From positions 24,468,438 through 24,532,437 of the forward strand of contig CM055073.1 in assembly GCA_029204045.2 (NCBI GenBank): a stretch of DNA of 64,000 bases, read 5' to 3'. The stretch's first letter is position 1, and each line of letters begins with the position of its first letter. Under the pieces are notes generated by a model that was given only the letters and a program-made list of their open reading frames with translations, ran no database searches and was not told the DNA's origin. Below are positions 12,579 through 26,194 of this stretch, in pieces. Origin of the DNA: Tillandsia leiboldiana. Taxonomy: Eukaryota > Streptophyta > Magnoliopsida > Poales > Bromeliaceae. A program made the position numbers and the translations under genes.

Positions 12579-12978
12579 GCCCGCGCCCGGTGCACGACTC
12601 CCGCGGTGGACCGACCGGCCTCTCCTCGGCCCGCCGCCGCGCTCCGCCGTCCGCCGCCGCCGCCGGCGCAACTCCGGCCGCCGGAACAGTAACCCCACGC
12701 CTCGAAATTCGTGCCGGGTCATCCGAGCTCCGAAAAATACAAGTAAATAGTCCATTTTGAGCGTTTTTCGCGCGCTGAATCCAAATCCGCTGTCCGATTT
12801 GCCAAATTCCACTTCTAAAATTTCTCAAAAATTCCGGGAAAGCAAACTTGATCCGTTTTTCATGCCGAGTCCAAATCTTGGGTCCAATATGCGCGCAAAC
12901 ACCTCTAACACCCAACATGGGTCTCCGGAAGCCGCAGATCCAACAGTAATCCAAACGTGGGAATTCCGGGTCCTCACA

Positions 12979-15847
12979 TCCTCCCCCACTAAAAGAAAGT
13001 TTCGTCCTCGAAACAAACACGGCTTCAAAAGGGAGTTCAAAGCTAAGGGTAAGCATCCAACAACACAGTCTCCAACTCCCCAGTCGCTACTCACTCCCCG
13101 TGATTACTCCTCACAAAATAGTAATCAGTACGGCATGGCCCGGTTGCGTAATTCTCTCATCTCACGAGCCAGAATTCGCAACGGGCGTCCCTCGTACCAC
13201 AAGTACTCGCAGATCTCAAGAAAACGAGTCCATCACGGGCGAGGAATCCACAAGCCTAACACTCCTGAGCTGAGACGTGGAAGGACCATCACGAACGCCA
13301 ACAAAAGGCTGGGGGAAAAGAGAGAACAACCAATGTAGCACGCACCAACACCGCTCCCTGGTGCCAGCTCAACCAGGCGATCCGAGACACCCATACGGTC
13401 ATCCAAGGAAAAGAAGCCCTAATCGGCTAGGGTCCTCGCTCAGTCACTCTCGGATCCTGACCATTCGCAGGGGCTGCTTCACCGCAGTCTACCGTCAAAA
13501 GGGACCCTCAGGGACACGACCTCGAGCCCTATTCCGCAACGGTCCCACCCAGCGCCAACTGTGGAACCATTAAACTCAACCCCGAAAAGCTATCCGTCTC
13601 CAGGTATCCGCCACCACAGTGGCCCTGTCGGGGTGGTACTGAATGCTCAAGAATAACCCAATGGTAACTCCACAGCCACTATGGGAGGCACCACTAACAC
13701 AAAGGTCCATCCCCCATCTCTGGCAAAGCTGCAATCGGCGCTAGTACCAGTCTCATCATCCATTCGCCATGCTCTCCTGGCACTGCGAAATCCAAAAAAG
13801 CTCCTCACCTTAACAATAAATGTTGATCTCAGCCAAACTCAATAGCATCCACATTGGCCGGAAATCCACCGCCGCTCCTATGGCTAACACAATGTGACCC
13901 AAGAAGGTAAGCTTCTAAAGCTAAAACTTGTATCTCAATAACCTGGCATACAAGCTTCATCCACACAGCATAGTAACACATCCACCAGTGCTCCTCACGC
14001 TCCAAGTCGCTCTGGGAGTAGATCATAATATCCCTGGAGGATCTTGTTACCAATACAATCAAGTACAGCTGGAGCACAATTCCTCAAACCAAAAGAGTGG
14101 CAGGGCGGTAATCAATCCAATTGGCCTCACTAAGAGCTCAAGATGCCCTACCGTGTCCTGAACGCCATCAAGGCAAGGTCCTCGGCTGTCTGATTCCAAG
14201 TAGGTACCCGCACCAAACAATAACTGCCGGAGTATGACTCCATCAAAAGGTCCAGAATAATACTCGGACCTGTCTACACACGAACCATAAAAGGGCCCTC
14301 ACAGTCGTGTATCAACGATGTGGCATCCACCACCGTATATCAACGGCGTGGCACTAGGTCAAACAGACCCCTCGATCCATCAGATCCTGCAACTGCGCCA
14401 TCAGCTCTCACAGCTCTACTGGCAATAACCAATGAGGTGCTGTCGAGGGTGGCGCGGTTCCCCGAACCACGCCAAACTTAATCTCTATCTCCCGAACCGG
14501 CGGCTATTAACAACAGCTCAGGTGAAATCACACCCGGAATCTCGTGGCAACAGAGACATCTTTGGGTCCCGGTGCCGCCGTAAGCACCTCTCACACTGTC
14601 GCTATAACCAGTGTGCTCTAACGACCTCAACAACCAAATCTCCTCTCGTCTGCCTCGCAGAAGGTCAAAGTCCTCCGCAGATAACAAATCCACGCTACCA
14701 CTGCGCCACTCCGATATAGAGGTTGATGCTGCCATCGGGGTCCACCCGATCTCTGGCATCACGGGAACCCGTTATCCAGGAAAAAATAAAATCAGAAATA
14801 TCTCTGCCGGCCGATCTGTCCTCCATCACCCGGCGCCAAGCGCCAATATCCAGAACTCGCCTCTGGCGGCAGATCCCTATCCCAAGGAACTGCAGCGCCA
14901 TGCTCCATACACAATGCCTACCCATCGAAGCGTCAATAATCCAAAACGGAGGGACCAACTACACCGAAAGGTATCCTAGCGCAAACCATTCCCCGTCAAA
15001 CATATCCTATGCGCCTCATCCCTCGAAACCTGGAGCGTGCAGTTCAACAATTGCATAAACTCCCTAGCACAGGGAGGCTCTCCGAGAGTCTCTCCATCAC
15101 CACCAACCCCAATTCTGCCTACAAAGGCTCCAACTCAAACCTATGAATCGGGATGGTTCAGACTGCCGGGACTGGCTCCATCGATCAATGATGTCCCTAA
15201 GCTCAGCTACTATCCACTATCCACCATGCCTCGGTGCCTCGGCACTGCTCGTCGGCACGGAGGGGGCTGCTCGCTCCATCGGCGCCACTGGTACAACTGA
15301 AGATACCACCGCATAGGAAGAGAGTACTGGAGGACACTCAAGCGGTACTGCCACTGGCTATGCTCTCTGCTCCAACAAGCGCATCAAACGTTCCATGGCT
15401 TCTTCCTGGCATCAGACAGCCTCCGACATCTGTGCCATCTGGATCCATAACTCCTGGGTCTCGCTCTGCTCTGATAGCTCTGTCTCCCGCTGCTCGGGTT
15501 ACTCATCAGATGCGGGATGTGCCCTCTTCGCTACACGACGTCTCAGGGGCATCGTAGACCACTGCACAATAACAAACATCAGGACACAACAACCATACGA
15601 CCCAATCCAGCGAAAGTCTAAGACATGTTATCAATTCCACAGCATTATGTTGTCTGCAGCCAACATAATCGCTTAGGAGCATAAACATGCCAATCACTCA
15701 TCCCGTCTCTTGGGAGAGGTACAAAACTCGATCAGGACTCTCGCTAAAAGTCACGACTCTCACGTGGTCATCCTAATGTCCAACCACAAGCCTAGGGTTT
15801 CTAAGTCCTCAATGACCTACAACCTAGGCTCTGATACCACTCTAATC
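12979..15847 (-). pseudogene. Internal domain 3 of the array (decayed gypsy gag-pol)
   Basis: A 2869-bp internal domain on the minus strand, PPT at 12979-12991 and PBS at 15827-15839. It carries the same degenerate gag, RT and chromodomain remnants, with the same stops, as the copies at 2649 and 19951. It differs from them by scattered single-base changes, for example an extra base near 14505 and one frameshift in the RT N-terminal remnant. No functional protein is possible. Confidence 0.87.
15827..15839 (-). promoter_or_regulatory. Primer-binding site, unit 3
   Basis: The minus strand reads TGGTATCAGAGCC, eight bases from the LTR end at 15848. Confidence 0.9.
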
Positions 15848-17137
15848 TGTCACGCCCCGGGGTCGAAACTGCGACCCGGCTCGCCAACAGATCCGCCACC
15901 TATGCCAAACCCGCATAGGTGAAGCGTCCTACCTGCAAGAAAAGTACTACAGCTAAACAGATATCAGAGCTATAAATAAAAATCTGCTGTATAACTAAAT
16001 CAATCACTGTACAACTGGAAATAACACAACAATGTCCGTCTCCCAAAAATGATAATCATACAGAATCCTCATATACAAACTCAGAACTCAACCGGGAGGT
16101 ATCTCCAATAAATACATCAGTGTACAGGCTCTCAATACATAACAATCCTCACTACAACAGTCTCTCAAAGGAGGAAAATAAAATAACTAATCTACTGAAG
16201 CTCTCCTCTGAAGGGGTACCGCTACACTCCAACGACGGGTAGGGAACTAGCTCGCGACTCCCTCGCCTCGGTCAGAAGGATCAGCAACAGGAACAACAGG
16301 AACTGGAGTAGAAGTTCCTGTGGGAAAAGACACCACGACGGGTGTGAGAACTACGTCCCAAGTAGTTCTCAGTGGGTGCCGCCAACAAGCCCGACGGTCT
16401 GCCCACTAAGTCCACTAGAGGCATAAAGTAACAAAAGCAGTGCTGTAAGGAAAGCTGGGAAAAGTAAACTCTACAGCTACTATGCCTCTATCTAGATGCT
16501 CAAAGAGTGGGACAGAAAGAACATGATGCCACAACTAACTCTCATCTCTGATCACTCAATCTGAACTGACTGCCTCCTCGGGTCCAGTCAAGCCTGCGCC
16601 AACCTACTGCCGTTACGTCTCGGAGGAGCGGACTTACGTAGGACGTCCATGACTGCCAACACCAGCACAGCCAGAGGGACAAATGCAACGACAAGTCGCG
16701 ATAGAAAAGCTCAATCTCACGCCGGTATAACAACCCGGTCTCGCCTACTCCGGAGTGGCACTCGAGGGGAGCGACCCGCTCGAGTAAAAAGTAACCCATC
16801 TCAAGTATCTCTGTAAAGTATCTCTGTCAAGCTCAAATGTGGCTCATGCAGGCTATGATCCACGATCAAACAGATCGGTAACTCCAAGCTCAAAGCACAA
16901 CTCAGTCGGAAAAAGAACCTCGACTCGAACAGGAATAGCCCAACACACTCTCACAGCTATGTCGGAGAACCCTCAACGACTCAATCTGATAAATGCACGA
17001 CCATGGCTGAGTCGGGAAACCTCCACGACTCGATCTGCCAGAACCCCAAGATCCTCAAGGCTAAGTGGGAGAACCACCTCCACCACTAAATCAGAGAAAC
17101 AACCTCTAGATCACACTCTACCAACTCATGGCACCAA

Positions 17138-17277
17138 GTCGCATCCACTGCGAGAAACTGTCTCAACAGGCCAAACAGGCCAAACGTCGCATCTACTGCG
17201 AACAACTGCCTCAACAGGCCGACATCGCATCCACTGCGAACAGCTGACTCAACAGGCCAAACAGGCCGAACATCTCA
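17138..17277. repeat. Minisatellite in LTR 4
   Basis: About three copies of a 45-bp unit with GCATCYACTGCGA and tandem CAACAGGCC words; equivalent to 6793-6931 and 24109-24248. Confidence 0.72.
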
Positions 17278-19087
17278 ACCACTGACCCAATGAAGGGTCC
17301 GGGAACACCGAAAGACTAGAACCTACAACCCAAATCAAACAAGAACAGGCTCTAGGCATAGCCTCTCGTTGTTCTCGTCCCAAGAAAAGGCAGACCTTAG
17401 AACCCAGACCACTCGAATCATCTCGGTGGTTAATTTATAGGAAAAACTGTGACATTTCTTACTGAAGCCATCTGATCTGTAAGAAATCCATATTTAATGA
17501 TTTTTAGTTCTGCTTAGGAAAACAGTTGAAACCAAGTTTTATATCTAAGCCTCGAAGGGCTAATGCCTTCGTCCAATCAAACAGGAACAGACTCAGGCGA
17601 CCCTACGATGCTTGGAAGAAAATATTTGGTTGACCAAAATTATATGTGTGTCCAAAAAGGTTCTGGGTTTAAGGTCCTGCTAACACTGATCTACCGCTGC
17701 CACTAGCACAGCGGCGACAGATAAAACAAGAAAAATAAAACATCTCGGGACCGCCGTCTACCCAAACGGCTCCCGCTACAGATGAACAACCAACTACATC
17801 TACCAGACGCCACTCTGCTCCCAAGCACGAGTGTAACATGCATCCCACACTAAAAGATAACTCCTGACCACTCGGCCCACTACCCGGGCGAGGAAGAACA
17901 CTATGTCCAGGAAAGATAGAAGTGTGGATGTCTAAAGCAGAAATAACCCTAGCCCAAGTGAGGGTTTTCTACCAGTCTGGTTACACATGCAATCATATGA
18001 CAGGGGTGCTAGGTCAAATTCCAAGATAACAATAATCAACAGCTTGTAGGGAAGGACAATAAATACATGATGATCTATCAACATCAGGAACATCAATTCC
18101 TATAATCTAGCATGCTATATAAAACACATCTATAACATGCAAGTCCCTACACAGATAGAATTAATGCACAGTCCATAAGTCGTGAAGACAAGGCCACCCA
18201 CCAGAAAATGCTAACTGTCCGGAGTTCCACAGCTGAAAACACCAGAAGCAACAACCTCCACTAATCCTCAACCCAACGGGTTCACAAACATCCGCAAATA
18301 CTCCTAGGTACAACAAAAGGTCCAAGGTTACACTTTATTCCACAAAATAACCAAGTACAAAAATCTGCAGAAGACAGTCCTGAAGATCTGAAATTCCCAC
18401 CTGCAGAAAGTGCCCTGAAAATTCCGATAAAAATATCACCGCGAGCGTCTCGTCGAGACCTTCGAAACGGGTACCTGCACGCCCAAATCCGAGCCCCGTA
18501 GGCCAAGTTACAAATTCCACAGTACAGGTGCGCAAACACTCACAACCACACAACTGTAAACTCAAACACAGATAAAAGGGGAAAGTATACCTTCGGGCAA
18601 GCCTCAGAAAAATCCCGGAAAAATACAATGATAATCCTTGCGACGAGTAGATCCAAAAAGTGTATAGGCTCGTCTCGATCCGACACTCGGTTGCGGAGAT
18701 AAAATTCCGGCAAGCCTCCGCTGTCCAGAAATCCACCAGCAAAACAGTGGCTTAGAAATGCCTCGTAAACCGTGCCAAGAACTCAGAATCAATCAAGGTG
18801 ATCAACACGGAAATCGAAGGCGTACCTCTCGTGAACGCGGTGCCACAAAAATCGTCTCAAAATTCCATCGGGGTAGCTCAGGGGGTCTCCCACACTGAAA
18901 GGCGATGGTAGAAGCCAAAATCCAAGAAACGTCGCAGTGCGCCGCGTCGCAGAAAGCACGGATCTCGAGGCCTCCAAAAATTCTGTAAATCCATCACAAG
19001 GTGGAGCACAAGGTGAGGAACATTTCCTCTTAAAACCTCTGCCTGAGAAGAGCTCGGCAAAACCTTCAAAACGCAGGCCAAAGGGGG

Positions 19088-19098
19088 CTATTTATAGC
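19088..19098 (-). promoter_or_regulatory. TATA box of LTR 4
   Basis: The minus strand reads GCTATAAATAG. A GGGCGCCC palindrome about 55 bp upstream and six G-boxes further upstream complete a plausible RNA polymerase II promoter. Confidence 0.8.
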
Positions 19099-19222
19099 CC
19101 CAACTCAACAAATCCTGAAATACCCATTTTGTCCCAACTTCCGGGCGCCCGAAACTTCCGGGCTGCTACAGTGACCCAAAATGTACCCCAAACCAGCTGC
19201 GCCCGAATCGTCCCTGGAGTGA

Positions 19223-19550
19223 CACGTGTCCCCGAACAGGCAACAGCGAGCGCGGTCAACCGCGTCGCGCCACGTGTCCTCCTGCTCTGCCGCCGAACGC
19301 GGAGTCAACTCCTCGGGATTCGCGCCCACGTGCGCCCGGCCGCGCCCACGTCGCGCCCACGTGCGCGGCCGCGCCGCCCACGGCCCCGTGTCGGGCCCGC
19401 ATCCCGAGGCACCAGCTGCCAGCTGCGTGGACCGCGCGCTCGAGCACCAGCCAATGCCATCACGCCACGTGTTCCGCTCCGGTCCACCGTGCACCCGCGA
19501 TACTCTATGGACCGCGCCTGCCGCGCCGGCCAATCGGGAGGCGCCACGTG
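19223..19550 (-). promoter_or_regulatory. G-box cluster (six CACGTG) in U3 of LTR 4
   Basis: CACGTG at 19223, 19271, 19327, 19358, 19466 and 19545. Confidence 0.6.
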
Positions 19551-19950
19551 GCCCGCGCCTGGTGCACGACTCCCGCGGTGGACCGACCGGCCTCTCCTCG
19601 GCCCGCCGCCGCGCTCCGCCGTCCGCCGCCGCCGCCGGCGCAACTCCGGCCGCCGGAACAGTAACCCCACGCCTCGAAATCCGTGCCGGGTCATCCGAGC
19701 TCCGAAAAATACAAGTAAATAGTCCATTTTGAGCGTTTTCGCGCGCTGAATCCAAATCCGCTGTTCGATTTGCCAAATTCCACTTCTAAAATTTCTCAAA
19801 AATTCCCGGGAAAGCAAACTTGATCCGTTTTTCATGCCGAGTCCAAATCTTGGGTCCAATATGCGCGCAAACACCTCTAACACCCAACATGGGTCTCCGG
19901 AAGCCGCAGATCCAACAGTAATCCAAACGTGGGAATTCCGGGTCCTCACA

Positions 19951-19963
19951 TCCTCCCCCACTA
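19951..19963 (-). promoter_or_regulatory. Polypurine tract, unit 4
   Basis: The minus strand reads TAGTGGGGGAGGA immediately before the LTR start at 19950. Confidence 0.85.
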
Positions 19964-22797
19964 AAAGAAAGTTTCGTCCTCGAAACAAACACGGCTTAAA
20001 AGGGAGTTCAAAGCTAAGGGTAAGCATCCAACAACACAGTCTCCAACTCCCCAGTCGCTACTCACTCCCCGTGATTACTCCTCAACAAAATAGTAATCAG
20101 TACGGCATGGCCCGGTTGCGTAATTCTCTCATCTCACGAGCCAGAATTCGCAACGGGCGTCCCTCGTACCACAAGTACTCGCAGATCTCAAAGAAAACGA
20201 GTCCATCACGGGCGAGGAATCCACAAGCCTAACACTCCTGAGCTGAGACGTGGAAGGACCATCACGAACGCCAACAAAAGGCTGGGGGAAAAGAGAGAAC
20301 AACCAATGTAGCACGCACCAACACCGCTCCCTGGTGCCAGCTCAACCAGGCGATCCGAGACACCCATACGGTCATCCAAGGAAAAGAAGCCCTAATCGGC
20401 TAGGGTCCTCGCTCAGTCACTCTCGGATCCTGACCATTCGCAGGGGCTGCTTCACCGCAGTCTACCGTCAAAAGGGACCCTCAGGGACACGACCTCGAGC
20501 CCTGTTCCGCAACGGTCCCACCCAGCGCCAACTGTGGAACCATTAAACTCAACCCCGAAAAGCTATCCGTCTCCAGGTATCCGCCACCACAGTGGCCCTG
20601 TCGGGGTGGTACTGAATGCTCAAGAATAACCCAATGGTAACTCCACAGCCACTATGGGAGGCACCACTAACACAAAGGTCCATCCCCCATCTCTGGCAAA
20701 GCTGCAATCGGCGCTAGTACCAGTCTCATCATCCATTCGCCATGCTCTCCTGGCACTGCGAAATCAAAAAAAGCTCCTCACCTCAACAATAAATGTTGAT
20801 CTCAGCCAAACTCAAATAGCATCCACATTGGCCGGAAATCCACCGCCGCTCCTATGGCTAACACAATGTGACCCAAGAAGGTAAGCTTCTAAAGCTAAAA
20901 CTTGTATCTCAATAACCTGGCATACAACTTCATCCACACAGCATAGTAACACATCCACCAGTGCTCCTCACGCTCCAAGTCGCTCTGGGAGTAGATCATA
21001 ATATCCCTGGAGGATCTTGTTACCAATACAATCAAGTACAGTTGGAGCACAATTCCTCAAACCAAAAGAGTGGCAGGGCGTTAATCAATCCAATTGGCCT
21101 CACTAAGAGCTCAAGATGCCCTACCGTGTCCTGAACGCCATCAAGGCAAGGTCCTCGGCTGTCTGATTCCAAGTAGGTACCCGCACCAAACAATAACTGC
21201 CGGAGTATGACTCCATCAAAAGGTCCAGAATAATACTCGGACCTGTCTACACACGAACCATAAAAGGGCCCTCACAGTCGTGTATCAACGATGTGGCATC
21301 ACCACCGTATATCAACGGCGTGGCACTAGGTCAAACAGACCCCTCGATCCATCAGATCCTGCAACTGCGCCATCAGCTCTCACAGCTCTACTGGCAATAA
21401 CCAATGAGGTGCTGTCGAGGGTGGCGCGGTTCCCCGAACCACGCCAAACTTAATCTCTATCTCCCGAACCGGCGGTATTAACAACAGCTCAGGTGAAATC
21501 ACACCCGGAATCTCGTGGCAACAGAGACATCTTTGGGTCCCGGTGCCGCCGTAAGCACCTCTCACACTGTCGCTATAACCAGTGTGCTCTAACGACCTCA
21601 ACAACCAAATCTCCTCTCGTCTGCCTCGCAGAAGGTCAAAGTCCTCCGCAGATAACAAATCCACGCTACCGCTGCGCCACTCCGATATAGAGGTTGATGC
21701 TGCCATCGGGGTCCACCCGATCTCTGGCATCACGGGAACCCGTTATCCAGGAAAAAATAAAATCAGAAATATCTCTGCCGGCCGATCTGTCCTCCATCAC
21801 CCGGCGCCAAGCGCCAATATCCAGAACTCGCCTCTGGCGGCAGATCCCTATCCCAAGGAACTGCAGCGCCATGCTCCATACACAATGCCTACCCATCGAA
21901 GCGTCAATAATCCAAAACGGAGGGACCAACTACACTGAAAGGTATCCTAGCGCAAACCATTCCCCGTCAAACATATCCTATGCGCCTCATCCCTCGAAAC
22001 CTGGAGCGTGCAGTTCAACAATTGCATAAACTCCCTAGCACAGGGAGGCTCTCCGAGAGTCTCTCCATCACCACCAACCCCAATTCTGCCTACAAAGGCT
22101 CCAACTCAAACCTATGAATCGGGATGGTTCAGACTGCCGGGACTGGCTCCATCGATCAATGATGTCCCTAAGCTCAGCTACTATCCACTATCCACCATGC
22201 CTCGGTGCCTCGGCACTGCTCGTCGGCACGGAGGGGGCTGCTCGCTCCATCGGCGCCACTGGTACAACTGAAGATACCACTGCATAGGAAGAGAGTACTG
22301 GAGGACACTCAAGCGGTACTGCCACTGGCTATGCTCTCTGCTCCAACAAGCGCATCAAACGTTCCATGGCTTCTTCCTGGCATCAGACAGCCTCCGACAT
22401 CTGTGCCATCTGGATCCATAACTCCTGGGTCTCGCTCTGCTCTGATAGCTCTGTCTCCCGCTGCTCGGGTTACTCATCAGATGCGGGATGTGCCCTCTTC
22501 GCTACACGACGTCTCAGGGGCATCGTAGACCACTGCACAATAACAAACATCAGGACACAACAACCATACGACCCAATCCAGCGAAAGTCTAAGACATGTT
22601 ATCAATTCCACAGCATTATGTTGTCTGCAGCCAACATAATCGCTTAGGAGCATAAACATGCCAATCACTCATCCCGTCTCTTGGGAGAGGTACAAAACTC
22701 GATCAGGACTCTCGCTAAAAGTCACGACTCTCACGTGGTCATCCTAATGTCCAACCACAAGCCTAGGGTTTCTAAGTCCTCAATGACCTACAACCTA

Positions 22798-22810
22798 GGC
22801 TCTGATACCA
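22798..22810 (-). promoter_or_regulatory. Primer-binding site, unit 4
   Basis: The minus strand reads TGGTATCAGAGCC, eight bases from the LTR end at 22819. Confidence 0.9.
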
Positions 22811-24108
22811 CTCTAATCTGTCACGCCCCGGGGTCGAAACTGCGACCCGGCTCGCCAACAGATCCGCCACCTATGCCAAACCCGCATAGGTGAAGCGTCC
22901 TACCTGCAAGAAAAGTACTACAGCTAAACAGATATCAGAGCTATAAATAAAAATCTGCTGTATAACTAAATCAATCACTGTACAACTGGAAATAACACAA
23001 CAATGTCCGTCTCCCAAAAATGATAATCATACAGAATCCTCATATACAAACTCAGAACTCAACCGGGAGGTATCTCCAATAAATACATCAGTGTACAGGC
23101 TCTCAATACATAACAATCCTCACTACAACAGTCTCTCAAAGGAGGAAAATAAAATAACTAATCTACTGAAGCTCTCCTCTGAAGGGGTACCGCTACACTC
23201 CAACGACGGGTAGGGAACTAGCTCGCGACTCCCTCGCCTCGGTCAGAAGGATCAGCAACAGGAACAACAGGAACTGGAGTAGAAGTTCCTGTGGGAAAAG
23301 ACACCACGACGGGTGTGAGAACTACGTCCCAAGTAGTTCTCAGTGGGTGCCGCCAACAAGCCCGACGGTCTGCCCACTAAGTCCACTAGAGGCATAAAGT
23401 AACAAAAGCAGTGCTGTAAGGAAAGCTGGGAAAAGTAAACTCTACAGCTACTATGCCTCTATCTAGATGCTCAAAGAGTGGGACAGAAAGAACATGATGC
23501 CACAACTAACTCTCATCTCTGATCACTCAATCTGAACTGACTGCCTCCTCGGGTCCAGTCAAGCCTGCGCCAACCTACTGCCGTTACGTCCCGGAGGAGC
23601 GGACTTACGTAGGACGTCCATGACTGCCAACACCAGCACAGCCAGAGGGACAAATGCAACGACAAGTCGCGATAGAAAAGCTCAATCTCACGCCGGTATA
23701 ACAACCCGGTCTCGCCTACTCCGGAGTGGCACTCGAGGGGAGCGACCCGCTCGAGTAAAAAGTAACCCATCTCAAGTATCTCTGTAAAGTATCTCTGTCA
23801 AGCTCAAATGTGGCTCATGCAGGCTATGATCCACGATCAAACAGATCGGTAACTCCAAGCTCAAAGCACAACTCAGTCGGAAAAAGAACCTCGACTCGAA
23901 CAGGAATAGCCCAACACACTCTCACAGCTATGTCGGAGAACCCTCAACGACTCAATCTGATAAATACACGACCATGGCTGAGTCGGGAAACCTCCACGAC
24001 TCGATCTGCCAGAACCCCAAGATCCTCAAGGCTAAGTGGGAGAACCACCTCCACCACTAAATCAGAGAAACAACCTCTAGATCACACTCTACCAACTCAT
24101 GGCACCAA

Positions 24109-24248
24109 GTCGCATCCACTGCGAGAAACTGTCTCAACAGGCCAAACAGGCCAAACGTCGCATCTACTGCGAACAACTGCCTCAACAGGCCGACATCGCA
24201 TCCACTGCGAACAGCTGACTCAACAGGCCAAACAGGCCGAACATCTCA
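24109..24248. repeat. Minisatellite in LTR 5
   Basis: The same three-copy 45-bp block as in LTRs 2 and 4. Confidence 0.72.
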
Positions 24249-26059
24249 ACCACTGACCCAATGAAGGGTCCGGGAACACCGAAAGACTAGAACCTACAAC
24301 CCAAATCAAACAAGAACAGGCTCTAGGCATAGCCTCTCGTTGTTCTCGTCCCAAGAAAAGGCAGACCTTAGAACCCAGACCACTCGAATCATCTCGGTGG
24401 TTAATTTATAGGAAAAACTGTGACATTTCTTACTGAAGCCATCTGATCTGTAAGAAATCCATATTTAATGATTTTTAGTTCTGCTTAGGAAAACAGTTGA
24501 AACCAAGTTTTATATCTAAGCCTCGAAGGGCTAATGCCTTCGTCCAATCAAACAGGAACAGACTCAGGCGACCCTACGATGCTTGGAAGAAAATATTTGG
24601 TTGACCAAAATTATATGTGTGTCCAAAAAGGTTCTGGGTTTAAGGTCCTGCTAACACTGATCTACCGCTGCCACTAGCACAGCGGCGACAGATAAAACAA
24701 GAAAAATAAAACATCTCGGGACCGCCGTCTACCCAAACGGCTCCCGCTACAGATGAACAACCAACTACATCTACCAGACGCCACTCTGCTCCCAAGCACG
24801 AGTGTAACATGCATCCCACACTAAAAGATAACTCCTGACCACTCGGCCCACTACCCGGGCGAGGAAGAACACTATGTCCAGGAAAGATAGAAGTGTGGAT
24901 GTCTAAAGCAGAAATAACCCTAGCCCAAGTGAGGGTTTTCTACCAGTCTGGTTACACATGCAATCATATGACAGGGGTGCTAGGTCAAATTCCAAGATAA
25001 CAATAATCAACAGCTTGTAGGGAAGGACAATAAATACATGATGATCTATCAACATCAGGAACATCAATTCCTATAATCTAGCATGCTATATAAAACACAT
25101 CTATAACATGCAAGTCCCTACACAGATAGAATTAATGCACAGTCCATAAGTCGTGAAGACAAGGCCACCCACCAGAAAATGCTAACTGTCCGGAGTTCCA
25201 CAGCTGAAAACACCAGAAGCAACAACCTCCACTAATCCTCAACCCAACGGGTTCACAAACATCCGCAAATACTCCTAGGTACAACAAAAGGTCCAAGGTT
25301 ACACTTTATTCCACAAAATAACCAAGTACAAAAATCTGCAGAAGACAGTCCTGAAGATCTGAAATTCCCACCTGCAGAAAGTGCCCTGAAAATTCCGATA
25401 AAAATATCACCGCGAGCGTCTCGTCGAGACCTTCGAAACGGGTACCTGCACGCCCAAATCCGAGCCCCGTAGGCCAAGTTACAAATTCCACAGTACAGGT
25501 GCGCAAACACTCACAACCACACAACTGTAAACTCAAACACAGATAAAAGGGGAAAAGTATACCTTCGGGCAAGCCTCAGAAAAATCCCGGAAAAATACAA
25601 TGATAATCCTTGCGACGAGTAGATCCAAAAAGTGTATAGGCTCGTCTCGATCCGACACTCGGTTGCGGAGATAAAATTCCGGCAAGCCTCCGCTGTCCAG
25701 AAATCCACCAGCAAAACAGTGGCTTAGAAATGCCTCGTAAACCGTGCCAAGAACTCAGAATCAATCAAGGTGATCAACACGGAAATCGAAGGCGTACCTC
25801 TCGTGAACGCGGTGCCACAAAAATCGTCTCAAAATTCCATCGGGGTAGCTCAGGGGGTCTCCCACACTGAAAGGCGACGGTAGAAGCCAAAATCCAAGAA
25901 ACGTCGCAGTGCGCCGCGTCGCAGAAAGCGCGGATCTCGAGGCCTCCAAAAATTCTGTAAATCCATCACAAGGTGGAGCACAAGGTGAGGAACATTTCCT
26001 CTTAAAACCTCTGCCTGAGAAGAGCTCGGCAAAACCTTCAAAACGCAGGCCAAAGGGGG

Positions 26060-26070
26060 CTATTTATAGC
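26060..26070 (-). promoter_or_regulatory. TATA box of LTR 5 (would drive the outermost transcript)
   Basis: The minus strand reads GCTATAAATAG. As the 5'-most LTR of the array in element orientation, this is the copy whose transcription would read through the whole array. Confidence 0.8.
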
Positions 26071-26194
26071 CCCAACTCAACAAATCCTGAAATACCCATT
26101 TTGTCCCAACTTCCGGGCGCCCGAAACTTCCGGGCTGCTACAGTGACCCAAAATGTACCCCAAACCAGCTGCGCCCGAATCGTCCCTGGAGTGA

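Larger units (their letters stand above)
9759..12978 (-). mobile_element. LTR 3 of the tandem array, left part lost in the gap
   Basis: This resumes inside the LTR at the point equivalent to 16742 in LTR 4 and runs to the LTR edge at 12978 (...CCTCACA then TCCTCCCCC). The first 600-900 bases beside the gap contain many indels relative to the other copies; from about 10700 onward it is nearly identical to LTR 1. The TATA box is at 12114 and six G-boxes lie at 12249-12578. Confidence 0.9.
15848..19950 (-). mobile_element. LTR 4 of the tandem array (complete)
   Basis: A complete 4103-bp LTR. In element orientation it begins TGTGAGGACCC (at 19950) after the PPT and ends ...GACCCCGGGGCGTGACA (at 15848) before the PBS. 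Unlike a normal insertion, it serves as 3' LTR for the unit on its right and 5' LTR for the unit on its left. It contains the minisatellite (17138), TATA box (19088) and G-box block (19223-19550). It is near-identical to LTR 5 at 22819. Confidence 0.95.
19951..22818 (-). pseudogene. Internal domain 4 of the array: gag, RT and chromodomain fossils
   Basis: A 2868-bp internal domain, best preserved for reading the fossils. In minus order: a gag start near 22523 (Met-Pro-Leu-Arg-Arg) with a glutamine-rich stretch broken by stops; an RT N-terminal linker near 21520-21370 with the words REIEIKF and GTAPPSTAP, cognate to the gypsy pre-RT region; RT palm/finger remnants near 21130-20957 (FGLINA-like, then YSQSDLEREEH); an RNase H/connection fragment near 20610-20567; and near 20150-20098 EILAREMRELRNRA, the C-terminal chromodomain side of Tekay-like chromoviruses. 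Integrase is not recognisable. Lineage is inferred from these short motifs. Confidence 0.82.

Noticed and set aside
12118..13056. 312-aa minus-strand ORF
   Set aside because: Crosses the LTR/PPT border region and the GC-rich U3; equivalent copies are broken by indels, so there is no sign of coding constraint.
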